Below are positions 1 to 9,467 of a DNA stretch of 64,000 nucleotides, piece by piece; position 1 is the stretch's first letter; every line of letters begins with the position of its first letter. Origin of the DNA: Chloroherpetonaceae bacterium (GTDB lineage: Bacteria; Bacteroidota; Chlorobiia; Chlorobiales; Thermochlorobacteraceae); assembly GCA_025055975.1 (NCBI GenBank), contig JANWWM010000075.1:1-64000 (forward strand), in the 5' to 3' direction. The notes under the pieces were generated by a model, which made no database searches, was not told the DNA's origin, and saw only the letters and a list, made by a program, of their open reading frames with translations. The position numbers and the translations under genes are program-made.

Positions 1-1
1 G

Positions 2-109
2 GTTGGCGCGGTGGTGATGGAGACGCTGGATTTAATCGTAGAGCCGCGCAGTTTGGGCGTGTATCCGAATCCGCGCTCGCCTGAGATGCCAATGACGGAA
101 ATCGAGTAA
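2..109 (+). CDS. C-terminal fragment of a protein, possibly retropepsin-like (clan AA) aspartic protease; 5' truncated by window edge
   Basis: Open frame from base 2 to TAA at 107-109: VGAVVMETLDLIVEPRSLGVYPNPRSPEMPMTEIE; resembles the tail of clan AA proteases (LG..vLE.LdL.vdp....l.PNP). Confidence 0.45.
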   Translation, partial: VGAVVMETLDLIVEPRSLGVYPNPRSPEMPMTEIE

Positions 110-133
110 CTTGAAACCTGTCTTCCAAAACGA

Positions 134-778
134 ATGAGAGAGAACAAACGAGCCCACCGCATCAACGAGGACATTCGCATTCCCGAAGTGCGCGTCCTTT
201 TTCCCGAAGGCGACCAGCGCGTGATGAAAACGGGCGATGCGCTCCGCGAGGCGCGCAAACTCGGCTTGGATTTGATTGAAATTCAACCCAACGCGCAGCC
301 GCCCGTTTGCCGCATCGCCGATTATGGCAAGTTTCTTTACGAGTTGGAAAAGAAGGAAAAAGAAGCCAAGAAGAAAACGAAAACATCCGCGCTCAAAGAA
401 ATTCGGTTTCACCCGAACACCGACAAGCACGACTTTGATTTCAAAGCCAATCACGCCGAAGAGTTTTTGCGCAAGGGCGACAAAGTTCGCGCTACGGTCG
501 TCTTTCTCGGTCGCTCTATCGTCTATAAAGAGAGAGGATACGAACTTTTGCAACGCCTGACGCAACGGCTTTCGAACGTTGGCAGAGAGGAAGCGCCGCC
601 AAAGTTGGAAGGCAAGAACTTGTATGTGTTCTACGTGCCCGACAAGGCGAAAATCGAAGCGCTCGAAAAGAAGGAAGCGCAAGAACGCGCCGCCGCCGAA
701 GCCGCGCTCAAAGCCGAAGCCGAAGAACGCAAGAAAAAACAACAGGAACTCAACGCGCAACGCAACGCGACCGCATAA
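134..778 (+). CDS. infC: Translation initiation factor IF-3
   Basis: 214 aa with [41 protein letters not shown]; followed by L35 and L20 genes. Confidence 0.97.
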   Translation: MRENKRAHRINEDIRIPEVRVLFPEGDQRVMKTGDALREARKLGLDLIEIQPNAQPPVCRIADYGKFLYELEKKEKEAKKKTKTSALKEIRFHPNTDKHDFDFKANHAEEFLRKGDKVRATVVFLGRSIVYKERGYELLQRLTQRLSNVGREEAPPKLEGKNLYVFYVPDKAKIEALEKKEAQERAAAEAALKAEAEERKKKQQELNAQRNATA

Positions 779-816
779 ACGATTTTTCATCAACCAAATC
801 AGAAAGGAACATCACG

Positions 817-1011
817 ATGCCCAAAATGAAGAGAATGAGCTCCGCGAAAAAGCGCTTCAAAGCAACCGCAACGGGAAAAATCAAGCGCAAGAGGAGCGGA
901 ATGCGACACAATCTTGGCAAGAAGAGCGCCAGACGCAAACGCGCCCTGCAACGCGACGCGCTCGTCGCTCCAACGCACAAGCCAACCGTCAAAGAAATGT
1001 TGCTGATTTAA
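817..1011 (+). CDS. rpmI: 50S ribosomal protein L35
   Basis: 64 aa MPKMKRMSSAKKRFKATATGKIKRKRSGMRHNLGKKS; infC-rpmI-rplT order. Confidence 0.96.
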   Translation: MPKMKRMSSAKKRFKATATGKIKRKRSGMRHNLGKKSARRKRALQRDALVAPTHKPTVKEMLLI

Positions 1012-1053
1012 TCCATCGTCGTTTTCAACGCAAAATTTTCAAGGAGACAAACC

Positions 1054-1401
1054 ATGCCACGCGCCAAAAACGCGGTCGCTTCGCGCGCGCGCCGCAAAAA
1101 AATCTTGAAACGCGCCAAAGGCTATTGGGGCGCGAGAGGAAACGTTCTGACGATAGCCAAGCATGCGGTCGACAAAGCGGCGCAATACGAGTATCGAGAC
1201 CGCCGAGTCAAAAAGCGCACGTTCCGCCAACTCTGGATCGCGCGCATCAACGCCGCCGCCCGCTTGCACGGCACGACGTATTCCAAACTCATCGCGGCGA
1301 TGAATCGCAAGAACATTGAAATCAACCGCAAATCGCTTGCGGAACTCGCCGTGAAAAATCCCGAAGCCTTCGCCGCCGTCGTCAAAGCGGCTCTCGCGTA
1401 A
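1054..1401 (+). CDS. rplT: 50S ribosomal protein L20
   Basis: 115 aa [36 protein letters not shown]; canonical L20. Confidence 0.97.
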   Translation: MPRAKNAVASRARRKKILKRAKGYWGARGNVLTIAKHAVDKAAQYEYRDRRVKKRTFRQLWIARINAAARLHGTTYSKLIAAMNRKNIEINRKSLAELAVKNPEAFAAVVKAALA

Positions 1402-1423
1402 TCGCGCCATTCGAAACCTAGCG

Positions 1424-1450
1424 AGCGAAGCGGCTTTCTGTCGCTTCGCT
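1424..1450 (+). other. Hairpin between rplT and pheS (possible attenuator/processing site)
   Basis: AGCGAAGCG - 9 nt loop - CGCTTCGCT perfect 9 bp stem; no strong T tract follows. Confidence 0.35.
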
Positions 1451-1471
1451 TTCGCGTCCTCTGGAACGGCT

Positions 1472-2488
1472 ATGCAAGAATCCATCGCGCAACTCAAAGC
1501 GGAAATCGAAGCCTTCGAGATTTCCAGCAAAGAATCGCTCGAAGCCTATCGCCTGAAATATCTCGTCCGCAGGGGCGTTATTGCCGAGCTTTTCGATCAA
1601 ATCAAAAGCGTCCCGAAAGACGAAAAGCCCAAAATCGGCAAACTGCTCAACGAGCTGAAACAACTCGCCGAAGCCAAGTTCGAGACCGCCAAAACGCGAT
1701 TCGAGCAAAGCGTCGAGAGCGCGCCCGAAATTGACCTCACGCTTCCGGGTCGACGATTCTTCTTGGGTTCGGAGCACCCCGTCCAAAAAGTCTTGGGCGA
1801 CATGAAGCGCATCTTCTTCGCAATGGGATTTAGCGAGGCGACAGGCCCCGAAATCGAGCTTGACGATTACAACTTCACGAAACTCAATTTTCCCGACGAC
1901 CACCCCGCGCGCGATATGCAAGACACCTTCTTCATTCGCAAAGGCGATGGCGAAGACGTCGTTCTGCGCACCCACACGTCGCCCGTTCAAATTCGCGCCA
2001 TGCTCGCCCAAAAGCCGCCGCTTCGGCTCATTATGCCCGGCAAGGTCTATCGCAACGAAGCCGTCAGCGCCAGAAGCCTGTGCGTCTTTCATCAACTCGA
2101 AGGGCTGTATGTCGACAGGGGCGTAAGTTTCGCCGACCTCAAAGCCACGCTGTATTCCTTCGCCAAGCAGATGTTCGGCGGCGACGTGCGATTGCGTTTC
2201 CGCCCAAGTTTTTTCCCCTTCACCGAACCTTCGGCGGAAGTCGATATCACGTGCTATCTCTGCGGCGGCAAAGGCTGTCGCGTTTGCAAACAATCGGGCT
2301 GGCTTGAAATTTTGGGATGCGGAATGGTTCACCCCAACGTGCTTCGCAACTGCGGCATCGATCCCGACGAATTTTCGGGCTATGCGTGGGGAATGGGGAT
2401 TGAACGCGCGACGCTTCTTCGCTACGGCATCGCCGACATTCGCTATCTTCTGGAAAACGACGTTCGAATGCTCGAACAATTTGAGTAA
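1472..2488 (+). CDS. pheS: Phenylalanine--tRNA ligase alpha subunit
   Basis: 338 aa; [57 protein letters not shown]. Confidence 0.97.
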   Translation: MQESIAQLKAEIEAFEISSKESLEAYRLKYLVRRGVIAELFDQIKSVPKDEKPKIGKLLNELKQLAEAKFETAKTRFEQSVESAPEIDLTLPGRRFFLGSEHPVQKVLGDMKRIFFAMGFSEATGPEIELDDYNFTKLNFPDDHPARDMQDTFFIRKGDGEDVVLRTHTSPVQIRAMLAQKPPLRLIMPGKVYRNEAVSARSLCVFHQLEGLYVDRGVSFADLKATLYSFAKQMFGGDVRLRFRPSFFPFTEPSAEVDITCYLCGGKGCRVCKQSGWLEILGCGMVHPNVLRNCGIDPDEFSGYAWGMGIERATLLRYGIADIRYLLENDVRMLEQFE

Positions 2489-2752
2489 ATGACGCTTCAC
2501 GACCGCATCGCCAAGTTGCTCTCGATCGTCCCCGATTTGCAGGCGTTTCAAACGCGCGATTACGACACGTTCTACGACGAAGCCGAGCGCACCTTGCACG
2601 TCGTCTTCGACAAAGAGCGCGACGCGGACGATAGTTACGACATCGAGCCGATCGATTTCATCGACGGCGACATTCTCATTCACACCGCGCAGGGCGACAT
2701 CGTTGGCTTTTCGATTTTGGAAACCGATCTCGGCAAAGATTCAAACCCCTGA
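2489..2752 (+). CDS. Small acidic hypothetical protein (possibly DUF2283-like)
   Basis: 87 aa, starts one base after the pheS stop and overlaps the next ORF start; IDFIDGDILIHTAQGDIVGFSIL. Confidence 0.7.
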   Translation: MTLHDRIAKLLSIVPDLQAFQTRDYDTFYDEAERTLHVVFDKERDADDSYDIEPIDFIDGDILIHTAQGDIVGFSILETDLGKDSNP

Positions 2753-3270
2753 TGCGCGACGTTTTCCTTGATCTTTCGCTCATCGAAAAGCAGGCGAAGG
2801 AAAAGGAATCCGAAAATCTCGCCTTCGCCAAGTTTCTCCGACGATTTCCGTCCAAAACGCTCGATGCGCTCGTCGAGCGACTGAACGCTCGCATCGAGCC
2901 GCTGATTGACTGCAAAGCGTGCGCGAATTGTTGCAAGCGTTTGCGCGCCGTCGCTTTGGAAACCGAACTGCCCGCGCTCGCCAACGCGAAAGGCGTTTCC
3001 GTCGAGGCGTTCAAGCAAACGTTCGTTCAGCCATACAAAGAAGGCTTCTATTTCAAGTCGTCGCCATGTCCGATGCTTCGCGCCGACAATCGATGCGAAA
3101 TTTACGACGCGCGTCCAGCGTGCTGCCGAACTTTTCCCAATCTGGTCGGCGAGCACTTCAAGTATCGCTTCAAAAGCGTGATGGAAAAGTATCCGATTTG
3201 TCCCATCGCGTTTCACGTGGTCGAGGCGTTGAAAACGGAACTCGATTTTCCGAAAAATTCCGACATTTGA
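2752..3270 (+). CDS. YkgJ-family cysteine cluster protein
   Basis: CKACANCCKRL ... SPCPMLRADNRCEIYDARPACCRTFPN cysteine pattern. Confidence 0.85.
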   Translation: MRDVFLDLSLIEKQAKEKESENLAFAKFLRRFPSKTLDALVERLNARIEPLIDCKACANCCKRLRAVALETELPALANAKGVSVEAFKQTFVQPYKEGFYFKSSPCPMLRADNRCEIYDARPACCRTFPNLVGEHFKYRFKSVMEKYPICPIAFHVVEALKTELDFPKNSDI

Positions 3271-3292
3271 ATCAACCTTCGCTCTCTCAACG

Positions 3293-3706
3293 ATGAAACA
3301 ACTTATTGGACTTTTGTTCGTCGTTTTCATTGGGCTGTTCGTCTATTTCGCCTTCGTCAAGAAAGACGACTTCACGACGGAGCGCGCCAAAGACGAAGCC
3401 AGCAAAGCCATCGAGAAACTCAAAGACCTCGCGTCGCGCAAAGAGGAGTTGCTCAAAGCCGCCGAAGCGGAAATCCAAAACGTCGAGCGACAACTGGGCG
3501 AGATGAAACAACGCGCTTTGGCGCAAAAAGACAAAGCCGAAGAACTCAAAGAGAAAATTGAAGAGTTGAGCGCCAAGCGAGACGAGTTGAAACGCAAGGC
3601 GGAAGAGTTCAAAAAAGCGGGCGAGGATACGTTCAATCAACTCAAAACGGAAGTTGAACAAGCCTTGAAGCGATTGCAAGAAGCGGAGCGAGAGTCAAGC
3701 AAGTGA
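3293..3706 (+). CDS. Membrane-anchored coiled-coil protein of unknown function
   Basis: N-terminal TM (LIGLLFVVFIGLFVYFAF) then long K/E/A-rich heptad region. Confidence 0.75.
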   Translation: MKQLIGLLFVVFIGLFVYFAFVKKDDFTTERAKDEASKAIEKLKDLASRKEELLKAAEAEIQNVERQLGEMKQRALAQKDKAEELKEKIEELSAKRDELKRKAEEFKKAGEDTFNQLKTEVEQALKRLQEAERESSK

Positions 3707-3724
3707 GGCGGGGGGTTTGTCTTT

Positions 3725-4573
3725 TCAGACCGTCGCGCGCGAGTTTCGCTTCTTTTCGCGTCGCTTCGCGTTTTCCCAAAGCGCGTCCAATTCTTCCATT
3801 GAAAAGTCGCTCCACGCTTTTCCGCTCTTTGCGACCTCCGACTCCACGAATTGAAATCGCCTGATGAATTTTTCCGTCGTTTTGCGAAGCGCGTCTTCGG
3901 GGTTCACGCCGAGAAAGCGGCTCAAATTCACGAGCGTAAAGAGCGCGTCGCCGAGTTCTTCTTCGCGCGCTTTTCGGGTTTTGGCGCGGCGCAATTCATT
4001 GAGTTCTTCGCTCAATTTTTCCCAAACGCCCTCGTCGGTTTTCCAATCAAACGAAACGCCCGCGGCTTTTTCTTGAACGCGGTAGGCGCGCAAGAGTTCG
4101 GGCATCGCCCGCGGAACGCCGTCCAGAGCGGATTTGCGACCTTCCTTCATTTTGAGCTTCTCCCAATTCGCCTTCACGGCGGATTCGTCTTTGGCGATTG
4201 CGTCGCCAAACACGTGCGGATGTCGGAAAACGAGTTTCGTCGCGATCGCGTCCAAAACGTCGTCGATCGTGAACGCCTTGCGCTCCGCCGCCAAAACGCT
4301 CTGAAAACAGACATGCAGCAAAATGTCGCCAAGTTCCTTTTTGAGTTCGCTTTCGTTTTTGGCATCGATGGCGTGAATCATCTCATAGACTTCTTCGAGC
4401 GTGAGATGAACGAGCGAATCGGGCGTTTGCTCTCTGTCCCAAGGGCAATCGGTTCGCAGAAGCGAAACGATTTGAAACAGGCGCTCGAATTTCTCGCCCG
4501 TTTTTTTCGGAACGCGCTTTTCCAATCGGCGTTTGAGCGCGGACTTGTTCGTTTTCTCGTTGGATTTCGTCAT
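3725..4573 (-). CDS. mazG: Nucleoside triphosphate pyrophosphohydrolase MazG
   Basis: LLRTDCPWDREQTPDSLVHLTLEEVYEMIHAI...ELKKELGDILLHVCFQ; second MazG repeat EEELGDALFTLVNLSRFL; start assigned at internal MTKSNEK (4573). Confidence 0.93.
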   Translation of the reverse strand: MTKSNEKTNKSALKRRLEKRVPKKTGEKFERLFQIVSLLRTDCPWDREQTPDSLVHLTLEEVYEMIHAIDAKNESELKKELGDILLHVCFQSVLAAERKAFTIDDVLDAIATKLVFRHPHVFGDAIAKDESAVKANWEKLKMKEGRKSALDGVPRAMPELLRAYRVQEKAAGVSFDWKTDEGVWEKLSEELNELRRAKTRKAREEELGDALFTLVNLSRFLGVNPEDALRKTTEKFIRRFQFVESEVAKSGKAWSDFSMEELDALWENAKRREKKRNSRATV

Positions 4574-5133
4574 ATCGATTGCGATTCGGGAACCTCGTCG
4601 AGAGCGAAGAAACTCACGACGGTCGAGCCGAAATTTTTTTGGAAGGCGAATCGCTCGCGTCCGTCGAACTTTTCCCTTTCGTGATGTTCCAAGATCAAGT
4701 AGCCATCCGGCAAGAGCAGATGGCGCTCGAAAATTTTTCGGAGAAACTTGTCGTAGAGCCGAAAATCGTAGGGCGGGTCGGCGAAGATGAGATGATAACG
4801 CTCGTTGGTTTCGGCGACGAAGCGCATCGCGTCCATCAGGCGCAGTTCGGCTTGGGATTCGACGTTCAAGAGTTGAATCGACTGCGCGATGTGGCGCGCC
4901 ACCTGCGGATTTTGCTCGACGAAGGTGACTTTTTGCGCGCCTCTGCTCAACGCCTCGAAGCCCAAGAGTCCGCTTCCCGCGAAACAATCGAGCGCGAGCG
5001 CGCCCTCGAAATCCATTCTCGCGCTCAACGTGTCGAAAATGGCTTGTCGCGCGCGGTCGGTTGTCGGGCGCACGAGGTTCGAGTTGATGGTTTTCAATCG
5101 ACGACCGCGAAATTTCCCCGCGATGATTCTCAT
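4570..5133 (-). CDS. rsmD: 16S rRNA (guanine(966)-N(2))-methyltransferase RsmD
   Basis: MRIIAGKFRGRRLKT...RPTTDRARQAIFDTL...LDCFAGSGLLGFEALSRGA...LIFADPPY. Confidence 0.95.
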   Translation of the reverse strand: MRIIAGKFRGRRLKTINSNLVRPTTDRARQAIFDTLSARMDFEGALALDCFAGSGLLGFEALSRGAQKVTFVEQNPQVARHIAQSIQLLNVESQAELRLMDAMRFVAETNERYHLIFADPPYDFRLYDKFLRKIFERHLLLPDGYLILEHHEREKFDGRERFAFQKNFGSTVVSFFALDEVPESQSI

Positions 5134-5837
5134 TTGCCGCGATAAAATCGTTTGAGCCAATCGGGCGAGGCGCCGAGCTTGTAAAGCCCCACGACGCTCA
5201 CGTTGACGAGCATCTGCCAAAGGTAGCCGTTTTTCTCGAATCGTCGCGCCGACGTGATCACATGGGCGCGATCGACGAGAACGGGATTGGCGTAACGCGA
5301 CGCGCGTTCAAGAAATTCGACATCCTCCAAAAAATCTTGTTCGGCGAATTTGCCGACGCGCTCGAAAAATTCGCGTCGAGCGAAAATGCCCGAATCGCCG
5401 TAATGCGCGAGCGTCGAGTTGAGCTTCGTGAACGAAGCGTAAAACTCCGCGATGGGATTTTCGGAATCGAAACGCATGGCGAAATAGCCAAATTGCGCTT
5501 GAGGATCTCGAAGCGCGTTGGCGAGTTCGAGCAAGGCGTTTTCGCCAAGGGTCGTGTCGGCGTGCAAGAATAGCAGCGCGTCGCCGCTGGCGAAATGCGC
5601 GCCGCAGTTCATCTGTTTGGCGCGACCTCTTTCGGAGAGAAACATTCGGACGGGAAGCGAGTCGTTGGTCTCGAAAAACTCAACGACCTTTTCGGGCGTG
5701 CCGTCGGTCGAGCCGCCATCGACGACGAGCAGTTCGACTTCAAGCCCGTCGGGAAGGCGTTGCGCGGCGATGGATTCGAGCGTTTGCCCGATGCGAGCCG
5801 CTTCGTTCAAGATTGGAACGATGATGGAAATTTTCAC
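5130..5837 (-). CDS. Family 2 glycosyltransferase, TIGR04283-like
   Basis: MKISIIVPILNEAARIGQTLESI...VVDGGSTDGTPE...GRAKQMNCGAHFASGDALLFLHADT; overlaps rsmD start. Confidence 0.9.
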   Translation of the reverse strand: MKISIIVPILNEAARIGQTLESIAAQRLPDGLEVELLVVDGGSTDGTPEKVVEFFETNDSLPVRMFLSERGRAKQMNCGAHFASGDALLFLHADTTLGENALLELANALRDPQAQFGYFAMRFDSENPIAEFYASFTKLNSTLAHYGDSGIFARREFFERVGKFAEQDFLEDVEFLERASRYANPVLVDRAHVITSARRFEKNGYLWQMLVNVSVVGLYKLGASPDWLKRFYRGK

Positions 5838-5840
5838 GCT

Positions 5841-7358
5841 TCAAAACGACACGTCGTTTTCAATCACGATTTGAAATTTGCCTTGCTGATTGAAGGCGAA
5901 ATCGAGCCGCGCCGTCGCTTCGTAGCCGCCGACGAACACGAGTCCGAAGCCGTAGCCGTATTTGTTCTTGCGAAAGTCGTAATGCGTTTGCCGAAGCCCG
6001 AAGACTTGCGAGCGCGGATTGTGCCACACGTTGCCCGCGTCCAAAAACGCCGTAACGAAAAGCCCATACTGAAAAATTTGAAATCGCTCGAAAGGAATGA
6101 AGTCGAGCTTCGCGGCTCGGAGCGGAATGGCGGGATAGCGCAATTCAATGGAGTTGAGTTGCAAATTGTCGCCCTCCAAAATTCTGTCCGTGTAACCGCG
6201 CAAGAGAATGTCGTATCCGAAAAAGATCCGTTGATGATTGGGCACGGGCGCGTTGAGCGCGAGAACGCTCAAATTGTAGAAGCCAAGCGAAAGGTCGCCC
6301 AAAATTTTTCGATAGACGCGAAAATCCAACTGTCCCCGCGTGATGTCGATTCGGTTCGAGCGATTGGGCAAGCCAACTTTGACGAGCCGAATCGAGAAAT
6401 AAATCCCGTCGGTCGCGCATTGATTGAAGTCCAATCGGCTGTGCGCATACGCCACCGAGAACGTTGGGAAGACATCCACGCCGTCGGGCGAGACGGTCGC
6501 GGAAGGATAGGTTTGCTTGACGTCTTGGCTCACGCGGAGCGACGTGTAGCCAACGCTTCCGCTCACGAAATCAAACGTGGAAAGGCGCTCGCTCGCGGAA
6601 ATCGACGCGCTGAACGTGCGCTGAACATACCTTGCCACTTTGCCCACGCGACCATCGAGCGCAAGGTTGTTCAAATCGCGCCAAAGGAGCGACATTCCCA
6701 AGCCGAGCCGCGTTTCGCTCCACAAATACGGCGTGAAATACGACAGGCGGAAAAATGGATCGAACCCCGCTCCGAAACTCAACGTGAGCCGATCTTTGTA
6801 GCCCGTCAAGTTCGTATGAAAGACGGCTATGCCCGCGTTCACGTTGGCTATCGTCGGTTTTTTGAACCACTGCGTTAGGCTCACGCCGCGCAGATCGAAA
6901 ATCGGTTGCGGAAAAATGAACCAACGTTCATACACCTCCACGAACACGAGCGTGTAAGGGCGACCCAGCTCGTCCGCTTTGCTTTGTCCGACTTCATAGA
7001 CCCACGTCAAAATCGTGTCGGAAGAGACGATTTTCACGGGCGAAAACGGCGCAAATCGCTTCGCCGACACGTTCACCAAATTGAACAGTTGCAAGTTGTA
7101 AGTGAGTTGTTGCGCGATGGTCAAGTTTTGAAGCGTAAGCGTGTCGCCCTCTTGAAACGGAAACTCTTGACGAATCACGAAGGGCTTGGTGTGTCCGTTG
7201 CCGACGATGAGAATCGTATCGACAATCGAGCCGCACGCTTCGAGCGTTTCCTCTTTGGCGAACATTCTGCCGATGTTGCTTTCTTTGAGTTGAGCGAAGA
7301 GCGGAAGCGGAATCGCAAGCAAAGTCAGAACCCGAATCGCCGCGCGAAGAACGAGCAT
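5841..7358 (-). CDS. BamA/TamA-like outer membrane protein (POTRA plus beta-barrel)
   Basis: 505 aa; signal peptide; POTRA-like IVDTILIVGNGHTKPFVIRQEFPFQEGD; barrel ending VIENDVSF. Confidence 0.8.
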   Translation of the reverse strand: MLVLRAAIRVLTLLAIPLPLFAQLKESNIGRMFAKEETLEACGSIVDTILIVGNGHTKPFVIRQEFPFQEGDTLTLQNLTIAQQLTYNLQLFNLVNVSAKRFAPFSPVKIVSSDTILTWVYEVGQSKADELGRPYTLVFVEVYERWFIFPQPIFDLRGVSLTQWFKKPTIANVNAGIAVFHTNLTGYKDRLTLSFGAGFDPFFRLSYFTPYLWSETRLGLGMSLLWRDLNNLALDGRVGKVARYVQRTFSASISASERLSTFDFVSGSVGYTSLRVSQDVKQTYPSATVSPDGVDVFPTFSVAYAHSRLDFNQCATDGIYFSIRLVKVGLPNRSNRIDITRGQLDFRVYRKILGDLSLGFYNLSVLALNAPVPNHQRIFFGYDILLRGYTDRILEGDNLQLNSIELRYPAIPLRAAKLDFIPFERFQIFQYGLFVTAFLDAGNVWHNPRSQVFGLRQTHYDFRKNKYGYGFGLVFVGGYEATARLDFAFNQQGKFQIVIENDVSF

Positions 7359-7373
7359 TGAGAGGGGGAAAGA

Positions 7374-7778
7374 TTACGTGAAATAGCGTTGATGCTCGAC
7401 GGCGATGCAACGATTCTGCACGACCGCCAAACCGCGTCGTCGCGCCGTTTCCATCGCCTCCTCGTTGGTGATGCCGAGCTGAAGCCAAATCGCTTTCGCG
7501 CCGATGGCGATGGCTTCATCGACGACGGGCGGCACGTCGGCAGGCTTGCGAAACACATTGACGATTTGCACTCTCGCTTTGAGCGCGTCGGGAAGGCTGA
7601 GCAAACTCGGATAACAGTCAAGCCCCAACACGCTCCGATGCGTCGGATTGATGGGAACGATCTCGTAGCCCGCTTCAAGCATATAGCGCGAAACGGCGTG
7701 GCTCGGCTTGTGGGGCTTGTCGGATATGCCCACGACGGCGATCGTCTTGAACGTCGACAGCAATTCGGGAATGGTCAT
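7374..7778 (-). CDS. CoA-binding domain protein (YccU-like)
   Basis: 134 aa; KTIAVVGISDKPHKPSHAVSRYMLEAGYEIVPINP ... AIWLQLGI. Confidence 0.93.
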   Translation of the reverse strand: MTIPELLSTFKTIAVVGISDKPHKPSHAVSRYMLEAGYEIVPINPTHRSVLGLDCYPSLLSLPDALKARVQIVNVFRKPADVPPVVDEAIAIGAKAIWLQLGITNEEAMETARRRGLAVVQNRCIAVEHQRYFT

Positions 7779-7806
7779 CTCGCCAAAACGAAGTTGAACG
7801 CGAGGG

Positions 7807-7814
7807 CAAAGATA
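7807..7814 (-). promoter_or_regulatory. Putative -7 element TATCTTTG (TAnnTTTG)
   Basis: Minus-strand TATCTTTG about 28 bp upstream of the 7778 start. Confidence 0.5.
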
Positions 7815-7854
7815 AAACTTCCGCTTTGAGCGGCGAGAGAAAAAGTTGAGGCGC

Positions 7855-8613
7855 TCATCTCGCGTCGTTCAAGCCCCAATCGTAATCGAGATATTCGATG
7901 TTGAACTCCTCGTTCAGAAGTTTCTGCTTCAGCTCTCCGTCGGCGTAGCGCGCGAGATACTTTTGCGTCGAACCTGCGGCTTTGACGAAATCGTCCTCAT
8001 ACCAATCGAAGATTTTGGAAAGGTAGAGCGTTTTGGAGGGCAGGTCGATGGCGTTGCGAAGCGTATCGTTCAAGAACGCTTTGGCTTGCTCGTCAAGTTG
8101 GGCGTTGAGTTTTTCGCCCACGTAGGCTTCGTTTCGGAGCGGCGGGCACGATATTGAAGCGCAATTCAAGGCGAAGTGCGCGCGCCATTCTCTGAACTTG
8201 CCGCGCAGAATCTCGTGCTCGATTTTGTCGAGCGACATTTTCTTTCCGCCAACGCTGAAAAATTCTCGCTTCCACGGACTATCGCCGAAGAACGCCGTCA
8301 GTTTGCCGAGCGCGCTGATGTCGGTGATGCTCTTGATGGGATAGTGGTCGGCGACGAGTTTGAGCGTAAAAGCGTTGTAGGCGTTGATCCAGAACGCGAT
8401 TTGTTCTTCGCGCGAGGCGAGTCGTTCAGGATTGGCTTCGGAGAGCGCTCGCAGATAAACGGGAAAATCCTTGTCGCGTTTGAGCGATTCGTAGTCGACG
8501 CGAAAGCCTTTGACGTGGCGTTTGAGAATCGCGTCGTAGAGGCTGTGGTCGAAAGATTGCGCGACGGCAAGTTCGGTCATTGCGAGAAGCGCGGAGACGA
8601 GCGCGAGTTTCAA
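7855..8613 (-). CDS. DUF547 domain-containing protein
   Basis: 252 aa; signal peptide; EEQIAFWINAYNAFTLKLVADHYPIKSI ... FALNCASISCPPLRNEAY. Confidence 0.9.
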   Translation of the reverse strand: MKLALVSALLAMTELAVAQSFDHSLYDAILKRHVKGFRVDYESLKRDKDFPVYLRALSEANPERLASREEQIAFWINAYNAFTLKLVADHYPIKSITDISALGKLTAFFGDSPWKREFFSVGGKKMSLDKIEHEILRGKFREWRAHFALNCASISCPPLRNEAYVGEKLNAQLDEQAKAFLNDTLRNAIDLPSKTLYLSKIFDWYEDDFVKAAGSTQKYLARYADGELKQKLLNEEFNIEYLDYDWGLNDAR

Positions 8614-8621
8614 GCGTCGGG

Positions 8622-9467
8622 TTAGTTGACGTCTTCGTTGAGTTTCAGGGCTTCGATTTTGTCGGCGGCGCGTTCCAAGTAGAGCGCCGTGTCTTTGTAG
8701 CTTCTTTCGAGCAGGCTGAAAAGCGAGTAGGCTTTCAGGTAATCCTTGCTCTCGAAGGCGCGTTTGGCGGCGGCGTAAATTTTCTCGCGTTCCGCGTCGG
8801 AGGTTGCCTCCTCCTTCTGCGTTTGCGCGGCTTTGGCGGCGAGTTTGCGTCGTTTGTCTTGCTCGGCTTTGAGCGTTTGAATTTGCGTCAGAACGCTATC
8901 AAGGTCGGGGCTGTAGGCGATAAGTCGCAGTCGTTCATAAACCTTTTGGGCTTTGACGTATTGCTTTCTTTTCAGGTAGTCTTGCCCCGTTTCTCGAATG
9001 GATTGAACTTCTTTTTCGATTTCGGCTTGATGCCGTTCGAGGAACTCCATTGCGGCGGTTTGGCTCGAGTCAAAGCGCAGGAGCAATTTGTAGTAGCCTG
9101 CCGCGTCGGCAACGCTTTTTCGAGCGAGGGCTTCTTGGGCGGCGCTTTGGTAGTAGGCGATGACATTCTGTTCGTATTGCTCGATTTCTTTGAGGCGTTG
9201 CGCGGCGAGCGTGTCTTGAAACTCTCGCGCGAGAAATTCAAAGTCTCGCTTCGCGTCTTCGAGATGCGGGCGGCTCGTCAAGCGTTTGGCGTCTTGGAAG
9301 CGTTGCGTTCCGCGTTCTCGAAGAATTTGGATTTTTTCGTCGCCCGAAAAGAGTTCCGCCCAACGCCAGTCGAGCGGTTTGGGCGCGGGCTTGACGCTCG
9401 CAACGGGCTTGGTCGATGAACATTGAGCCGCCAACGCGCACAAAAAGAGCGCGACGAGACGTTTCAT
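8622..9467 (-). CDS. Lipoprotein with TPR-like repeats, function unknown
   Basis: Lipobox LCALAAQC; helical repeats such as YYKLLLRFDSSQTAAMEFLERHQAEIEKE. Confidence 0.75.
   Translation of the reverse strand: MKRLVALFLCALAAQCSSTKPVASVKPAPKPLDWRWAELFSGDEKIQILRERGTQRFQDAKRLTSRPHLEDAKRDFEFLAREFQDTLAAQRLKEIEQYEQNVIAYYQSAAQEALARKSVADAAGYYKLLLRFDSSQTAAMEFLERHQAEIEKEVQSIRETGQDYLKRKQYVKAQKVYERLRLIAYSPDLDSVLTQIQTLKAEQDKRRKLAAKAAQTQKEEATSDAEREKIYAAAKRAFESKDYLKAYSLFSLLERSYKDTALYLERAADKIEALKLNEDVN

Noticed and set aside
579-1319. 246 aa ORF spanning infC end, rpmI and rplT in another frame
   Set aside because: Overlaps three certain genes; highly basic out-of-frame translation.
4574-4987. N-terminal 138 aa of the mazG ORF
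   Set aside because: Overlaps rsmD out of frame; MazG homology begins after the internal start at 4573.
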